Part shown: positions 7,413 to 16,639 of the stretch, piece by piece | Layout: each line of letters starts with the position of its first letter | How positions within the stretch are numbered: the stretch's first letter is position 1 | Assembly (NCBI GenBank): GCA_017623235.1 | Contig: JAGAPN010000032.1 | Location: 1-42,872, forward strand | Source: Clostridia bacterium | GTDB taxonomy: Bacteria > Bacillota > Clostridia > Oscillospirales > Acutalibacteraceae | Length of the DNA stretch: 42,872 nucleotides | Direction: 5' to 3' | Program-made: the position numbers and the translations under genes | The notes under the pieces: model-generated | Told to the model about the DNA's origin: nothing | Database searches by the model: none | The model's input: only the letters and a program-made list of their open reading frames with translations

Positions 7413-8675
7413 TTATCCTCTCTTAATGGTTACTTCATTCTCATAGGCCTTAACGGTGTCGAACCACTTACCATCGGCAGGAACGCCGCAAACACGGCAA
7501 TACTCGTTCCATACATCACCGAAGGGCAGGGTCTTAAGCTCCTCGCTGACTACCATAAGCTGGGTAAAGTCGCCCTCATCCTGAAGCTGACGAAGCCTAT
7601 CGTGGGGGGTCACCAGAGCCATAAGCAGGGCCTTTTGCATATTGCGAAGACCAACTACCCAGGCGGTTACACGGTTAATGGATGCATCGAAATAGTCAAG
7701 GGCAATTTTAACCCTTCTGTCCAGGCCGCCGCAACGAACGATTTCCTTTGCAATTTCCTTGGTTTCGTCGTCCAGCACTACCACGTGGTCACTATCCCAG
7801 CGGATGCCACGGGTAACGTGAAGGGCAACCTCATCAAAGAAGGTAATCAGTGCGGGAATTTTATCCGATACAACCTCGGTGGGGTGGTAGTGACCGTTAT
7901 CCATAAGGGGGATGCACTTATCCTTGTTGGCGGCGGCGTAGGACAGAGAAAACTCTGCGCTGCCTGCGGTGTAGGCCTCAACGCCGATACCGAAAACCTT
8001 GGACTCTACGCAGGGCTTAACCTTGCTGAAATCAAAGGGCTCGGAAAGGATAGCGTCGATAGACTCCTTATATCTCATACGGGGACCCATACGGTCAGAG
8101 GGAACGTCCTTAAAGCCGTCACCCGTCCAGATGTTCATAACGCACTCCTGGCCCAGCTCCTCAGCCAGGTACTGGGAGATGCGGATACAAGCCTTACCGT
8201 GCTCTATCCAGAAGTTTCTGGTTTCCTCGTTGGGGGAGGACAGGGTTAAGGGGTCACATTTGGGGTGGGAGAAGAAGGTGGGGTTAAAGTCACAGCCCAG
8301 GCCTCTCTCCTTACAGAAATCAACCCACTTCTTAAAATGCTTGGGCTCTATCTTATCACGGTCTACCCAGCCGCCGTTTTCATCGTCGAAAATGGCGTAG
8401 CAGGCGTGAAGATTAAGCTTTTTAGCGCCGGGGCAGAGCTTTAAGGCCAGGTCGATGTCATCCATAAGCTCCTGGGGGGTGCGGGCACGACCGGGATAGT
8501 TACCTGTGGTCTGAATACCGCCTGTAAGGGCATCGACCTTCTGGTCGAAACCACGAACGTCATCACCCTGCCAACAATGAAGGGCGATAGGGGCCACCTT
8601 GAGGGCGGCTATTGCAGCATCGGTATCAACGCCGATTTCGGCATAGATTTTTTTTGCTTCCTCATATCTGCTCAT
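7413..8675 (-). CDS. rhaA: L-rhamnose isomerase
   Basis: 420 aa, the normal family length. It converts L-rhamnose to L-rhamnulose in the cytoplasm. Family hallmarks are H-C-W-Q-G-D-D near residue 33, N-I-W-T-G-D-G near 191, the D-N-G-H-Y-H-P-T-E block near 260 and R-W-D-S-D-H near 300, which carry the Mn2+-binding His and Asp residues. The reading frame begins one base after the rhaB stop codon, and an AGGAGGTAAA site inside the end of rhaB serves it, so translation of the three rha genes is coupled. Assignment is secure. Confidence 0.97.
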   Translation of the reverse strand: MSRYEEAKKIYAEIGVDTDAAIAALKVAPIALHCWQGDDVRGFDQKVDALTGGIQTTGNYPGRARTPQELMDDIDLALKLCPGAKKLNLHACYAIFDDENGGWVDRDKIEPKHFKKWVDFCKERGLGCDFNPTFFSHPKCDPLTLSSPNEETRNFWIEHGKACIRISQYLAEELGQECVMNIWTGDGFKDVPSDRMGPRMRYKESIDAILSEPFDFSKVKPCVESKVFGIGVEAYTAGSAEFSLSYAAANKDKCIPLMDNGHYHPTEVVSDKIPALITFFDEVALHVTRGIRWDSDHVVVLDDETKEIAKEIVRCGGLDRRVKIALDYFDASINRVTAWVVGLRNMQKALLMALVTPHDRLRQLQDEGDFTQLMVVSEELKTLPFGDVWNEYCRVCGVPADGKWFDTVKAYENEVTIKRG

Positions 8676-10049
8676 TTACTTTACCTCCTGAATATCAAAA
8701 GTGTTTATTATTATCTCACGGGCGCGGGCCAAATCAAGGCCGCTGTCCAGATACATCAGCTGGGAAATAAGGTTACCGATTGCGGTACCCTCGGTGGGAC
8801 CTGCGGTCACCCTTTTGCCTGTATACTCACGGGTAAGGCGGTTAAGATATTTATCCTTACAGCCGCCGCCTACAATAGCGATGGTGTCTATCCTCTTGTC
8901 GGCTACCCTTTCTATCTCCTCCACCGTCTTTTTGTAGCTGACGGCCAGGGAATGATAAACGCTGGAAAGCAGGTCGCCGGTAGGCAGGTCGGGACGGCCC
9001 AGATAGGTGCGGATGGCCTCCATCATATTTTCGGGGGCTAAAAAGCACTCGTCGGTGGGGTCAATAAGCTCCTTAAAATCGCTCTCCTCGGCCATATTCA
9101 TCATTTCGTCATAGGTATACTTTTTATCCAGATTTTTTCTGATATTCTGGAAAAGCCACATACCCATAATGTTTTTAAGGAAACGGAAGCGATAGTTTAT
9201 ACCGCCCTCGTTAGAAAAGTTAGCGGCGAGGGCTGCGTCACTTGTTACGGGATAAAGGTTTTCGGTGCCCACAAGGCTCCAGGTGCCCGAGGAAATAAAC
9301 ACGCTGTTATCATCCAGGGGGCAGGCGGCCACCGCCGAAGCGGTATCGTGGGTGGGACAGAAGATAACCTTGCTGTCAAAGCCGACTCTGGCCTTTATAT
9401 CATCTGTAAAGCCGCCGATATATGTAGAGGGCAGGCAAAGCTCACCAAACAGGGTGGCGGGAAAGCCTAATTTCTCCATAATAACGCCGTCAATTTTCTT
9501 TGTTTCGGCATTTACCAGATTGGTAGTGGTAGCGTTGGTATACTCGTTTTTCATAACCCCCGTAAGACGGTAGGAAAGATACTCGGGTATCATAAGCAGG
9601 CGGGCGGCCTTATCCAGCTTGCCCGACTTTTTATCGCAATAAAGCTGATAAATGGTGTTGTAGGACATAGTCTGTATACCTGTGCGGGCATACAGCTCCT
9701 CCTTGGGGATGATGCCGAAAACCTCCTCGGGTACTCCGGAGGTGCGGCCGTCACGGTAGGAAACGCAGGGGCGTATCTCATTACCGTCGTCATCAAAAAG
9801 CACGTAGTCAACGCCCCAGGTATCAATAGCCACCGTTTCGGGGATTTTGCCTAATTTCTTGCATTGGGCAATACCTTCTATAACCGAATCGGTAAGGCCG
9901 TCAATATCCCACACCAGGGTGCCGTTTTCATTTTTAAAGCCGTTTTCAAAACGGTATATCTCGGTGGTTTCAAGTCTGCCGTTTACATATTCACCTAAAA
10001 TATGGCGGCCGCTGGAGGCACCGATATCAATTGCCAGACAGTAGGACAT
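8676..10049 (-). CDS. rhaB: Rhamnulokinase
   Basis: 457 aa FGGY-family sugar kinase that phosphorylates L-rhamnulose at O1 with ATP. The N-terminal D-I-G-A-S-S-G-R phosphate-binding loop (residues 8-15), W-G-V-D-Y near 103, S-S-G-T-W-S-L-V-G-T near 255 and the C-terminal G-G-G-C-K-D motif near 390 are typical of RhaB. It is the first gene of the rhaBAD operon and has its own promoter just upstream. No RhaR/RhaS-type regulator or rhamnose transporter gene is adjacent, so control and uptake must be encoded elsewhere, or by the AraC regulators further along. Confidence 0.96.
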   Translation of the reverse strand: MSYCLAIDIGASSGRHILGEYVNGRLETTEIYRFENGFKNENGTLVWDIDGLTDSVIEGIAQCKKLGKIPETVAIDTWGVDYVLFDDDGNEIRPCVSYRDGRTSGVPEEVFGIIPKEELYARTGIQTMSYNTIYQLYCDKKSGKLDKAARLLMIPEYLSYRLTGVMKNEYTNATTTNLVNAETKKIDGVIMEKLGFPATLFGELCLPSTYIGGFTDDIKARVGFDSKVIFCPTHDTASAVAACPLDDNSVFISSGTWSLVGTENLYPVTSDAALAANFSNEGGINYRFRFLKNIMGMWLFQNIRKNLDKKYTYDEMMNMAEESDFKELIDPTDECFLAPENMMEAIRTYLGRPDLPTGDLLSSVYHSLAVSYKKTVEEIERVADKRIDTIAIVGGGCKDKYLNRLTREYTGKRVTAGPTEGTAIGNLISQLMYLDSGLDLARAREIIINTFDIQEVK

Positions 10050-10081
10050 AACACTACCCCTATCATAAATATTGTAAAAAT

Positions 10082-10110
10082 ATTATATCACACCCTCCTT
10101 CTTTCTGCAA
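10082..10110 (-). promoter_or_regulatory. Promoter of rhaBAD
   Basis: On the minus strand TTGCAG (10110-10105), 17 bp, then a perfect TATAAT (10087-10082). The start codon is at 10049. The -35 is weak (three matches), as expected for an activator-dependent promoter. Confidence 0.6.
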
Positions 10111-10159
10111 TTATCTTTTATAATAAGAGTGATTAATTATATATTTTTGCGATATATAG

Positions 10160-10188
10160 CAAAAAAACTGCCGACTTTAGGTCGGCAG
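10160..10188 (-). terminator. Terminator of the polysaccharide operon
   Basis: CTGCCGAC (10168-10175) and GTCGGCAG (10181-10188) form an 8-bp GC-rich stem with a TTTAG loop (as read on the plus strand). On the minus strand it is followed by seven T residues, just after the wecB stop codon. Confidence 0.93.
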
Positions 10189-10195
10189 AAAGAAA

Positions 10196-11299
10196 TTATT
10201 TAGAAAACTTCTCAATAATTGCATCAACGATGCGGCGGCTGGCCTGTCCGTCACCGTAGGGGTTGGAGGCCCTGCTCATACGCTCGTACTCGGCCTTATC
10301 GGTGAGCAGACGCATAGTTTCCTCGTAAATAGTGTCGGCATCGGTTCCCACCAGCTTCAGAGTACCTGCATCAATACCCTCGGGACGCTCGGTGGTGTCA
10401 CGAAGCACCAGTACAGGCTTGCCCAGAGAGGGAGCCTCCTCCTGGATTCCGCCGCTGTCGGTGAGGATGATGTGGGAAAGATTCTGGAAGTTGTGGAAAT
10501 CAAATACCTCCAGAGGCTCGATAAGTTTAACCTTGTCGCAGTCACCGAAAATTTCATCGGCGGCGGCACGAACAAGGGGATTTTTGTGTATAGGATAGAT
10601 AACCTTGATGCCCTCTACCTCGTCAAGGACTCTGCGGATGCCACGGAAGATATTACGCATAGGCTCGCCCAGATTTTCTCTTCTGTGGGCGGTGAGCAGA
10701 ATCATCTTATCGCCCTGCAGCCACTCCAGCTCGGGGTGGGTGTAGTTTTCGTCAACGGTGGTGCTCATAGCGTCAATGGCGGTGTTGCCCGTGATGTAAA
10801 TCTTGCTCTCATCAACGTTTTCCTTTAAAAGGTTGGCCTTGGAAAGGGCGGTGGGGGCAAAATACATATCGGTCATACAGTCAACCATCTGACGGTTCAT
10901 CTCTTCCGGGTAGGGAGAATATTTGTTGTAGGTACGAAGACCTGCCTCAACGTGACCGATAGCCACCTGGTTATAGAATGCGGCAAGACCACCTGCGAAG
11001 GTGGTGGTGGTATCACCGTGAACCAACACAATGTCGGGCTTGGCCTGCTTTATAACGCCGTCCACACCGATAAGGGCACGGGTGGTGATGTCAGAAAGGG
11101 TCTGACCCTGCTTCATAATATCCAGGTCATAGTCGGGCTTAATGTCGAAGGTGGCCAGCACCTGGTCCAGCATTTCTCTGTGCTGGGCGGTAACGCAAAC
11201 AATGCTTTCTATCTCTTCTCGGCTCTCCAGCTCCTTAACCAGAGGTGCCATTTTAATGGCCTCAGGTCTGGTGCCGAAAATACTCATTACCTTGATCAT
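10196..11299 (-). CDS. wecB: UDP-N-acetylglucosamine 2-epimerase, non-hydrolysing
   Basis: 367 aa, usual length. It interconverts UDP-GlcNAc and UDP-ManNAc in the cytoplasm and so supplies ManNAc for surface polymers (also called MnaA in Gram-positives). Motifs: G-T-R-P-E-A near residue 10, H-G-D-T-T-T near 95, G-H-V-E-A-G-L-R-T near 117, T-A-H-R-R-E-N near 208, and the T-D-S-G-G-I-Q-E-E block near 283 followed by R-D-T-T-E-R-P-E. Its start overlaps the tagA stop by ATGA, and TagA-type enzymes use UDP-ManNAc, so the pair makes sense together. It is the last gene of the operon. Confidence 0.96.
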   Translation of the reverse strand: MIKVMSIFGTRPEAIKMAPLVKELESREEIESIVCVTAQHREMLDQVLATFDIKPDYDLDIMKQGQTLSDITTRALIGVDGVIKQAKPDIVLVHGDTTTTFAGGLAAFYNQVAIGHVEAGLRTYNKYSPYPEEMNRQMVDCMTDMYFAPTALSKANLLKENVDESKIYITGNTAIDAMSTTVDENYTHPELEWLQGDKMILLTAHRRENLGEPMRNIFRGIRRVLDEVEGIKVIYPIHKNPLVRAAADEIFGDCDKVKLIEPLEVFDFHNFQNLSHIILTDSGGIQEEAPSLGKPVLVLRDTTERPEGIDAGTLKLVGTDADTIYEETMRLLTDKAEYERMSRASNPYGDGQASRRIVDAIIEKFSK

Positions 11300-12021
11300 T
11301 TGTTATTCTCCTTTGCCAGCTTTTTCACCTTAAACAAGAATTTTACGTTGCTGTTATAAAAACGCTTGATTCTTGAGGGCTCCTTCATAATGCGGTAAAA
11401 CCACTCGAGATTATGGTCAATAAAGAACTTTGGAGCTCTGGCCTTGGTGCCGCTGAGAACATCCAAACTGCCCCCTACACCTACAAAAATGCCTTTTTCA
11501 AAACAGAAAAGATGCTTATAAATAAGCTTTTCCTGGGCAGGAATGCCCAAAGCCACCAGCACGATATCAGGGGTGGCTTTTTTTATTTCCTCAAAGGCGG
11601 CATCCTTGTCGGGGACGTAGCCGTTGATGGCTCCCGCAACGGTAAGGTGCGGATATTTTTCAGCCATCACCTTAACCATAGCATCCAGCACCTCCTGCTT
11701 TGAGCCAAGGAGGAAGATGGATTTTTTTAGTTCGTTACCCTGCTCCATAAGGCGCTGGGCAATATCGACACCGGGGATTCTCTCGGGCAGGTTTATCCCA
11801 AGCATAGAGGCACCCTTTACGATGCCGATTCCGTCGGCAACCACAGAGGTAGCCTCGTCGGTGAGCAGAGCCTCAACCTCGGGGTCACCTTCTCCGAACA
11901 TAAAGGCCTCGGGATTAGCGGTAACGATAAAGGTACGCTCTCCCCGCTCCAGCCTTCCGTGAAGCTCACCGTAAAAATCCTCGGCGGTACTTTTATATAG
12001 CTTACTGAAAAATTTTATCAT
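11296..12021 (-). CDS. WecG/TagA/CpsF-family glycosyltransferase (probable ManNAc transferase)
   Basis: 241 aa, single-domain GT26 protein. Characterised relatives transfer ManNAc or ManNAcA from the UDP sugar to a polyprenyl-diphosphate-linked GlcNAc. Motifs: T-A-N-P-E-A near 34, V-V-A-D-G-I-G-I-V at 60-68 with the conserved aspartate D63, G-A-S-M-L-G, R-I-P-G-V-D, F-L-L-G-S near 104, V-A-L-G-I-P-A-Q-E-K near 157 and G-V-G-G-S-L-D-V near 180. It overlaps the neighbouring genes by 4 nt at each end. Placement beside wecB suggests that ManNAc is an early sugar of the repeat unit; that substrate call is inference. Confidence 0.9.
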   Translation of the reverse strand: MIKFFSKLYKSTAEDFYGELHGRLERGERTFIVTANPEAFMFGEGDPEVEALLTDEATSVVADGIGIVKGASMLGINLPERIPGVDIAQRLMEQGNELKKSIFLLGSKQEVLDAMVKVMAEKYPHLTVAGAINGYVPDKDAAFEEIKKATPDIVLVALGIPAQEKLIYKHLFCFEKGIFVGVGGSLDVLSGTKARAPKFFIDHNLEWFYRIMKEPSRIKRFYNSNVKFLFKVKKLAKENNK

Positions 12022-13166
12022 TTAAAATCATCCCCCTTACCGTCAAAAAGCTTAAACCATAAAGGCATAATCTCATCGGCAAGATATCTGTATGACATTC
12101 TTTTTGCTCCGTCGGCAAGCTTTTGTTTATACGAGCTGTTTTCTAATATACCAATAATTTCTTGTGACATTTTCTCCCTGTCCTCATAGGGAACGAGTAT
12201 ACCGTTTTCGCCGTTTTCAATAATCGCCTTGGGTCCAACGGGCACATCGAAGGCAACAAGGGGCAGTCCCACCGACGATGCCTCTAACAGTACCATCGGG
12301 AAGCACTCGGTATGAGAGGTCATAACATAAAGGTCAGCGTCCAGCATATACTGTTTTACCTCGTCGGCCGACACCATACCCGTAATTTTTACACTATCCT
12401 CAAGGCCCAGCTCCTTTACCTTAGCCTCAAGGGCGCCCTGCTCCTCTCCGCCACCCACGATAGTCAGCGTAGCATCGGGAATTTTTTTCTTTACCGATGC
12501 GAAAACCTCAATAAGGGTACCGAAATTTTTAACGGGATGAAGCCTGCCCACCGCCACAAGATTATTACCCGAAAGGGCGGCGGTATCCTCGGGTACAGCC
12601 TCTAAAATATTGGGTATCTGAACGATTTTTATATGGTCATTTCCTTTAAGCCAGCGGAAAAAGTTCTGACGGGAGCCGTCACAAAGCACCAGCAGATAAT
12701 CAAGCCCCTTAAAGGCCTCCTGCGCCCTTGCAACGTATTCCTCGCTGTCGTCGTGAAGATGCTCCTGGGTCATGGTAACCACGCCTTTCGGAGCGTGAGC
12801 CGACAGCATCTCGGCAAACTCAATTCGGGTCGACAGCACACAGTCGCAATCCAGCTTTTTTATGGCGTTGACCATAAGCGTCTTCTTTAAATACAGAATT
12901 TTTACGGCCTTTATACCCTGTTTTATAAGCTCAATAAGCTTTTTTGACCTTATTGCCGCCTTTATCTCCTCACGGTTGGGGCGGCCGTTTATAAGGTAGG
13001 TTATTTTTACCCTTTCATCCACAGGATAAGCGGGGGCGTAAAGCATACTGTAGGTGGAAATAATCTCCACCTCATACCGCTTTGCCAGCTGATTGGCCAG
13101 GGTTATGGTCTGCTTTTCGATTCCGCCGTGCTGCAGATGCAGCATTAAAATGGTTATTTTTTTCAT
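12018..13166 (-). CDS. GT4-family glycosyltransferase
   Basis: 382 aa, GT-B fold. It should transfer a sugar from a nucleotide donor to the growing lipid-linked repeat. The N-terminal domain has the G-G-I-E-K-Q near residue 14 seen in GT4 enzymes. The C-terminal donor domain contains V-G-R-L-H-P-V-K-N near 206 and the E-x7-E motif in H-T-E-C-F-P-M-V-L-L-E-A near 285. It shares one base with the GT2 gene upstream and four with tagA downstream, so translation is coupled. Donor and linkage are not predictable from sequence. Confidence 0.9.
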   Translation of the reverse strand: MKKITILMLHLQHGGIEKQTITLANQLAKRYEVEIISTYSMLYAPAYPVDERVKITYLINGRPNREEIKAAIRSKKLIELIKQGIKAVKILYLKKTLMVNAIKKLDCDCVLSTRIEFAEMLSAHAPKGVVTMTQEHLHDDSEEYVARAQEAFKGLDYLLVLCDGSRQNFFRWLKGNDHIKIVQIPNILEAVPEDTAALSGNNLVAVGRLHPVKNFGTLIEVFASVKKKIPDATLTIVGGGEEQGALEAKVKELGLEDSVKITGMVSADEVKQYMLDADLYVMTSHTECFPMVLLEASSVGLPLVAFDVPVGPKAIIENGENGILVPYEDREKMSQEIIGILENSSYKQKLADGAKRMSYRYLADEIMPLWFKLFDGKGDDFK

Positions 13167-14143
13167 TATCGTGTTGCTTTCTTTAATTTCATTAATAAAG
13201 CGGAGATATTATAAAGCCTGTTTTTATTTAGGGTAAGTATAAGCTTCTTTTTCAGGCTCATACCCTTAATATATCGGTTACCGTAAATCCCATCAAAGGA
13301 TGAGGCGTAGTCCAAAAGCCTGTTTATTATAGCCTTTTTATCCTTATCCCTTGTCTGGGCAACCCTGGTGACCGCCGCCATAAGAACGTGCTCGATTACC
13401 ATAAACTGAAATTCCTGTTCAAGGGGCTTGTACATCCCCTTTTCTCTGTAATAACCGATAACGTCCTCAAAGGCAGTAATTATCTCCAGATTCCGCTTTG
13501 CATTTGAATTGTTCATTATAGAGCCCTGACGCTGAACGTAGAAAAACAGGGTGTCCTCTATATATACAATTTTTTCGGCCTCGGCATAAAGCTTTACCAC
13601 ACACCGCAGGTCCTCGTACCATTCCCTGGAAACGAAACGGTGCTTACAAAACAAATCTCGGCGGTATAGCTTGCCCCAGGCAGAAAACCGGTTAAAGAGA
13701 ATTTGGGGCTGTTTTTCAAGGCCTGTAACCGGCTGAGAATAGGAGTTTTTATAATATAAAAGAGGTGTTCCGTCCTCTGCCACGTCACAGAAGTTACAGC
13801 AAATGATATCCCCCTGAAAGTCACCTGCGGCCAGAGCCAGCTTTTCTATACAGTCGGAGGCAATATAATCGTCGCTGTCCAGAAATATCACATAATCACC
13901 TGTGGCGTTGTCAAGACCGTAATTTCTTGCTCCGCCCAGGCCTCGGTTTTCTATATCAAAAACCTTGAACGAGGGATTTTTCACCCTGTACTCTTCAATA
14001 ATATCCCTTGAGCCGTCGGTACTGCCGTCGTTGACGATAACCACCTCTAAATCGGGATAGGTCTGGGCGCAAACCGAATCAAGACACCTGGGCAAAAAGG
14101 CCTCTACGTTATAAACGGGAATTATAAGACTGACCTTTATCAT
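13166..14143 (-). CDS. GT2-family glycosyltransferase
   Basis: 325 aa, GT-A fold inverting enzyme. The N-terminal domain carries V-S-L-I-I-P-V-Y-N-V-E, V-N-D-G-S-T-D-G-S near 37, N-R-G-L-G-G-A-R-N near 68 and the donor/metal-binding L-D-S-D-D-Y near 90. The C-terminal half is alpha-helical and variable, as in EpsH/WcaA-type enzymes. Its start overlaps the stop of the polymerase gene by ATGA. Sugar specificity is unknown. Confidence 0.92.
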   Translation of the reverse strand: MIKVSLIIPVYNVEAFLPRCLDSVCAQTYPDLEVVIVNDGSTDGSRDIIEEYRVKNPSFKVFDIENRGLGGARNYGLDNATGDYVIFLDSDDYIASDCIEKLALAAGDFQGDIICCNFCDVAEDGTPLLYYKNSYSQPVTGLEKQPQILFNRFSAWGKLYRRDLFCKHRFVSREWYEDLRCVVKLYAEAEKIVYIEDTLFFYVQRQGSIMNNSNAKRNLEIITAFEDVIGYYREKGMYKPLEQEFQFMVIEHVLMAAVTRVAQTRDKDKKAIINRLLDYASSFDGIYGNRYIKGMSLKKKLILTLNKNRLYNISALLMKLKKATR

Positions 14144-15675
14144 TTCTCACCCTCCGAATGCTCTGTCCGTCTTTCTACCAGCTTTTGAAGCAGGATGCCC
14201 GATACAAGACCGATAAAGATATTAATAAAGGCATACACCATGGTATTGCCTGCGTAAAATGCGCTGGCCAGCACAAAGCCTAACGCCAGCACCAGGCTGT
14301 AGCTCATAACATCAAAACGTTTCTTGAAAAGCTCTATAAGAAGCTTTATGAGGGTTGCCGCAGTAATAAGCAGATAAGGCGCAAGGAACAGCACAATACC
14401 CACTATTCCATAGCTGTAATAGGTGGCCACAAAATCGGCCTCGGGATAAATTCCCATTTCACCGATACCCAGCCACTCATCCGCAGGACTGTTCTTATTG
14501 GCCATTATATCCTTCAGGATAAGACCCTTTACCTTTCTGGCGTTGTCCCTTTGGCTGAAATCTACGTTGGTCATAAGGTCAAACCAGAAATCGGGATGCT
14601 CCTCATAATTATAATATTTTACAACAAACTCTTCCGAAAGATAGTGGTAGAAGTAGTTATCCCTGATAAATTCCAGCTTATAATCCAGGGCGACGTCACT
14701 CCCACCCTCAAGCATACTGTTACTTATGTTATCGTTAATGGTGTAGTTGTTGTCAAAGCCCTCTCCGCTTTTCATTCTCAGAACAAAGGGAGAGAAGGAA
14801 AAGGCGGTTACAAACAACGCCGCTACGACCCCTACGCATATAAGGGATTTCAAATCTATCTTTATCCTGTTAAATACGGCGTCAAAGAGCCACAGTCCCA
14901 GCATAATTACAAGGAGCATAATGGCGCCGTAAACCGAAATTCGGGTGCTTACCATAAGCAGGGACAGCAGCTGCAGGAAGGACAGCAGGAAAAGCAGTAC
15001 CTTTTTCTCTCTGAAGGCCATAAAGAGGGTAACGGGCAAAAGCAGGGACAGGAAGGCGCCAATGGCATTTCCCGAATCGAAAAGGCCACGGGAGGTGTAC
15101 GCCTCCCAGTTTGTTTCGTTTACGTCCTCAAAAAACCAGGCCAAAAAGCTTCCCTTCGGATGGTCGTAGCTACCATAGCCGTAGGAGATAAAATCCAGGC
15201 CCAACAGGTTTGTAGCAACCTGGCTGACTGCCGCTATGGCAGAGCCTGCTATGGCCGAGATTTTGAAATGCTTATAGTCAAATTGAAGTATCAGCACCAA
15301 TAAGATAACACAAATCGGCACCATATATTCCGAGATATTAAAGGCGCACTGAACAAGGGATTTTTTGGCGCTTATCTCGTTAACCACAAGGTCAAAATCC
15401 CTGACGTTAAGGTAGTGGGCCAAAATATACCCTACACACGCCACGGCATAGCCTACAAGGCCCCAGGTGTATTTGTTCTTCAGATTGGCCAGCACAGCCA
15501 AAATGAAAATAAGTGCAAAAAGAAGATAGCGCACAATGGTGGCTATAGGAATGCCTGCTATGGCAAAAAAGTCATCCTTAAAAAGGCTGACCGTAATTTC
15601 AAGTACGGGTTGAATAACAAAAAATACTGTAAGCAGTATTCGATTTATCCGATTCAGCCTTTGCGAATTAAGCAT
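14140..15675 (-). CDS. Wzy-like polysaccharide polymerase / O-antigen ligase-family protein
   Basis: 511 aa integral membrane protein with about 11-12 hydrophobic segments and one long hydrophilic loop (roughly residues 305-415) containing many Tyr, Asp and Glu, the arrangement seen in Wzy and O-antigen ligase-family proteins, which are weakly conserved in sequence. It would polymerise lipid-linked repeat units on the outer face of the membrane after Wzx export. The context of flippase, priming transferase and several glycosyltransferases supports this. Its start lies 22 nt inside the end of the GT2 gene upstream, with an AGGAAG ribosome binding site. Function is inferred mostly from topology and context. 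Confidence 0.78.
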   Translation of the reverse strand: MLNSQRLNRINRILLTVFFVIQPVLEITVSLFKDDFFAIAGIPIATIVRYLLFALIFILAVLANLKNKYTWGLVGYAVACVGYILAHYLNVRDFDLVVNEISAKKSLVQCAFNISEYMVPICVILLVLILQFDYKHFKISAIAGSAIAAVSQVATNLLGLDFISYGYGSYDHPKGSFLAWFFEDVNETNWEAYTSRGLFDSGNAIGAFLSLLLPVTLFMAFREKKVLLFLLSFLQLLSLLMVSTRISVYGAIMLLVIMLGLWLFDAVFNRIKIDLKSLICVGVVAALFVTAFSFSPFVLRMKSGEGFDNNYTINDNISNSMLEGGSDVALDYKLEFIRDNYFYHYLSEEFVVKYYNYEEHPDFWFDLMTNVDFSQRDNARKVKGLILKDIMANKNSPADEWLGIGEMGIYPEADFVATYYSYGIVGIVLFLAPYLLITAATLIKLLIELFKKRFDVMSYSLVLALGFVLASAFYAGNTMVYAFINIFIGLVSGILLQKLVERRTEHSEGEK

Positions 15676-16628
15676 TTTACGGCTTCCTTTCTGTTAAATA
15701 TCAAACTCAAAATAAAGATGTTTTTGCTAAACGCCAGGAAGCAGAATATCTTTACCTTTATTCCCATTTGCTTAAAATATTTATTTTTATAAAATTCGGG
15801 ATACTTTTGCTTCATAATGTCGGCTATTCGCCTTATATCCGCCTTGCCCTCGGCATAGTTCAGATATCGCAGCGTAGCATAGTGAAGCAGATGCTCGATG
15901 TATAAATACTCCAGCTCCTCGGTATATTTTGTATCCTTAAAGGCCTCTTCAAGATAATCCATAGCAAAATAAATGCTTTGAAGCTTTTTGTTGTATTTTT
16001 GCTGGGTCATTGTAGAGCCGGTATGAATTACGTAATTATAAAGGCAATCGTCAATAAAGCCGATTTTTTCGGTATACAGGGCTATGGTGGGTATCATAGC
16101 CAGGTCCTCATAAATATAATTTTCGGCAAAGCGTATATTGTGATTTTTAAACAGACTGCTTTTATATATTTTATTGCAGGGAGATGGCGTGTTTAGAATA
16201 TATCTGGGGTTTTCGGGTATATGGGGAAATTCCCAGGTGTGGGACCTTATCCCCTGTTCCATAATCTCACGCCAGAGAAAGCAGACTATATCCAGCCCGT
16301 TCTCGTCGGCGTAGTTACAGGTTCTCTCGAAGGTGCCCGGCTCGATATAATCGTCGCTGTCCACGAACATCAGATACTCGCCGCTGATATGCTCAAGAGC
16401 TCTGTTTCTGGCCGCCGCCTGGCCTGCATTTGCCTGCTTTATGGCAACAATTTTTTCAGGGTAAAGGCTGCAGTATTCATCTATGATAGCCTGGGAATTA
16501 TCCGGGCTGCCGTCGTTTACGATGATTATTTCAAAATCCTGAAGGGTCTGACAAAAAATGGAGTCAAGACACTGTCTTAGATACTCTTCAGAATTATAAA
16601 CCGGTATTACAACGCTGATTTTTGGCAT
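15654..16628 (-). CDS. GT2-family glycosyltransferase
   Basis: 324 aa. GT-A domain motifs: I-S-V-V-I-P-V-Y-N-S-E at the start, V-N-D-G-S-P-D-N-S near 37, A-N-A-G-Q-A-A-A-R-N near 66 and V-D-S-D-D-Y near 90. The helical C-terminal region is followed by a hydrophobic patch near residues 295-312, which could hold the enzyme at the membrane. A GGAGGAATT site precedes the start. The paralogue directly upstream has the same V-N-D-G-S-P-D-N-S-Q-A-I-I-D-E-Y block, so the two probably arose by duplication or belong to the same subfamily. Donor unknown. Confidence 0.92.
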   Translation of the reverse strand: MPKISVVIPVYNSEEYLRQCLDSIFCQTLQDFEIIIVNDGSPDNSQAIIDEYCSLYPEKIVAIKQANAGQAAARNRALEHISGEYLMFVDSDDYIEPGTFERTCNYADENGLDIVCFLWREIMEQGIRSHTWEFPHIPENPRYILNTPSPCNKIYKSSLFKNHNIRFAENYIYEDLAMIPTIALYTEKIGFIDDCLYNYVIHTGSTMTQQKYNKKLQSIYFAMDYLEEAFKDTKYTEELEYLYIEHLLHYATLRYLNYAEGKADIRRIADIMKQKYPEFYKNKYFKQMGIKVKIFCFLAFSKNIFILSLIFNRKEAVKCLIRKG

Positions 16629-16639
16629 AATTCCTCCGC

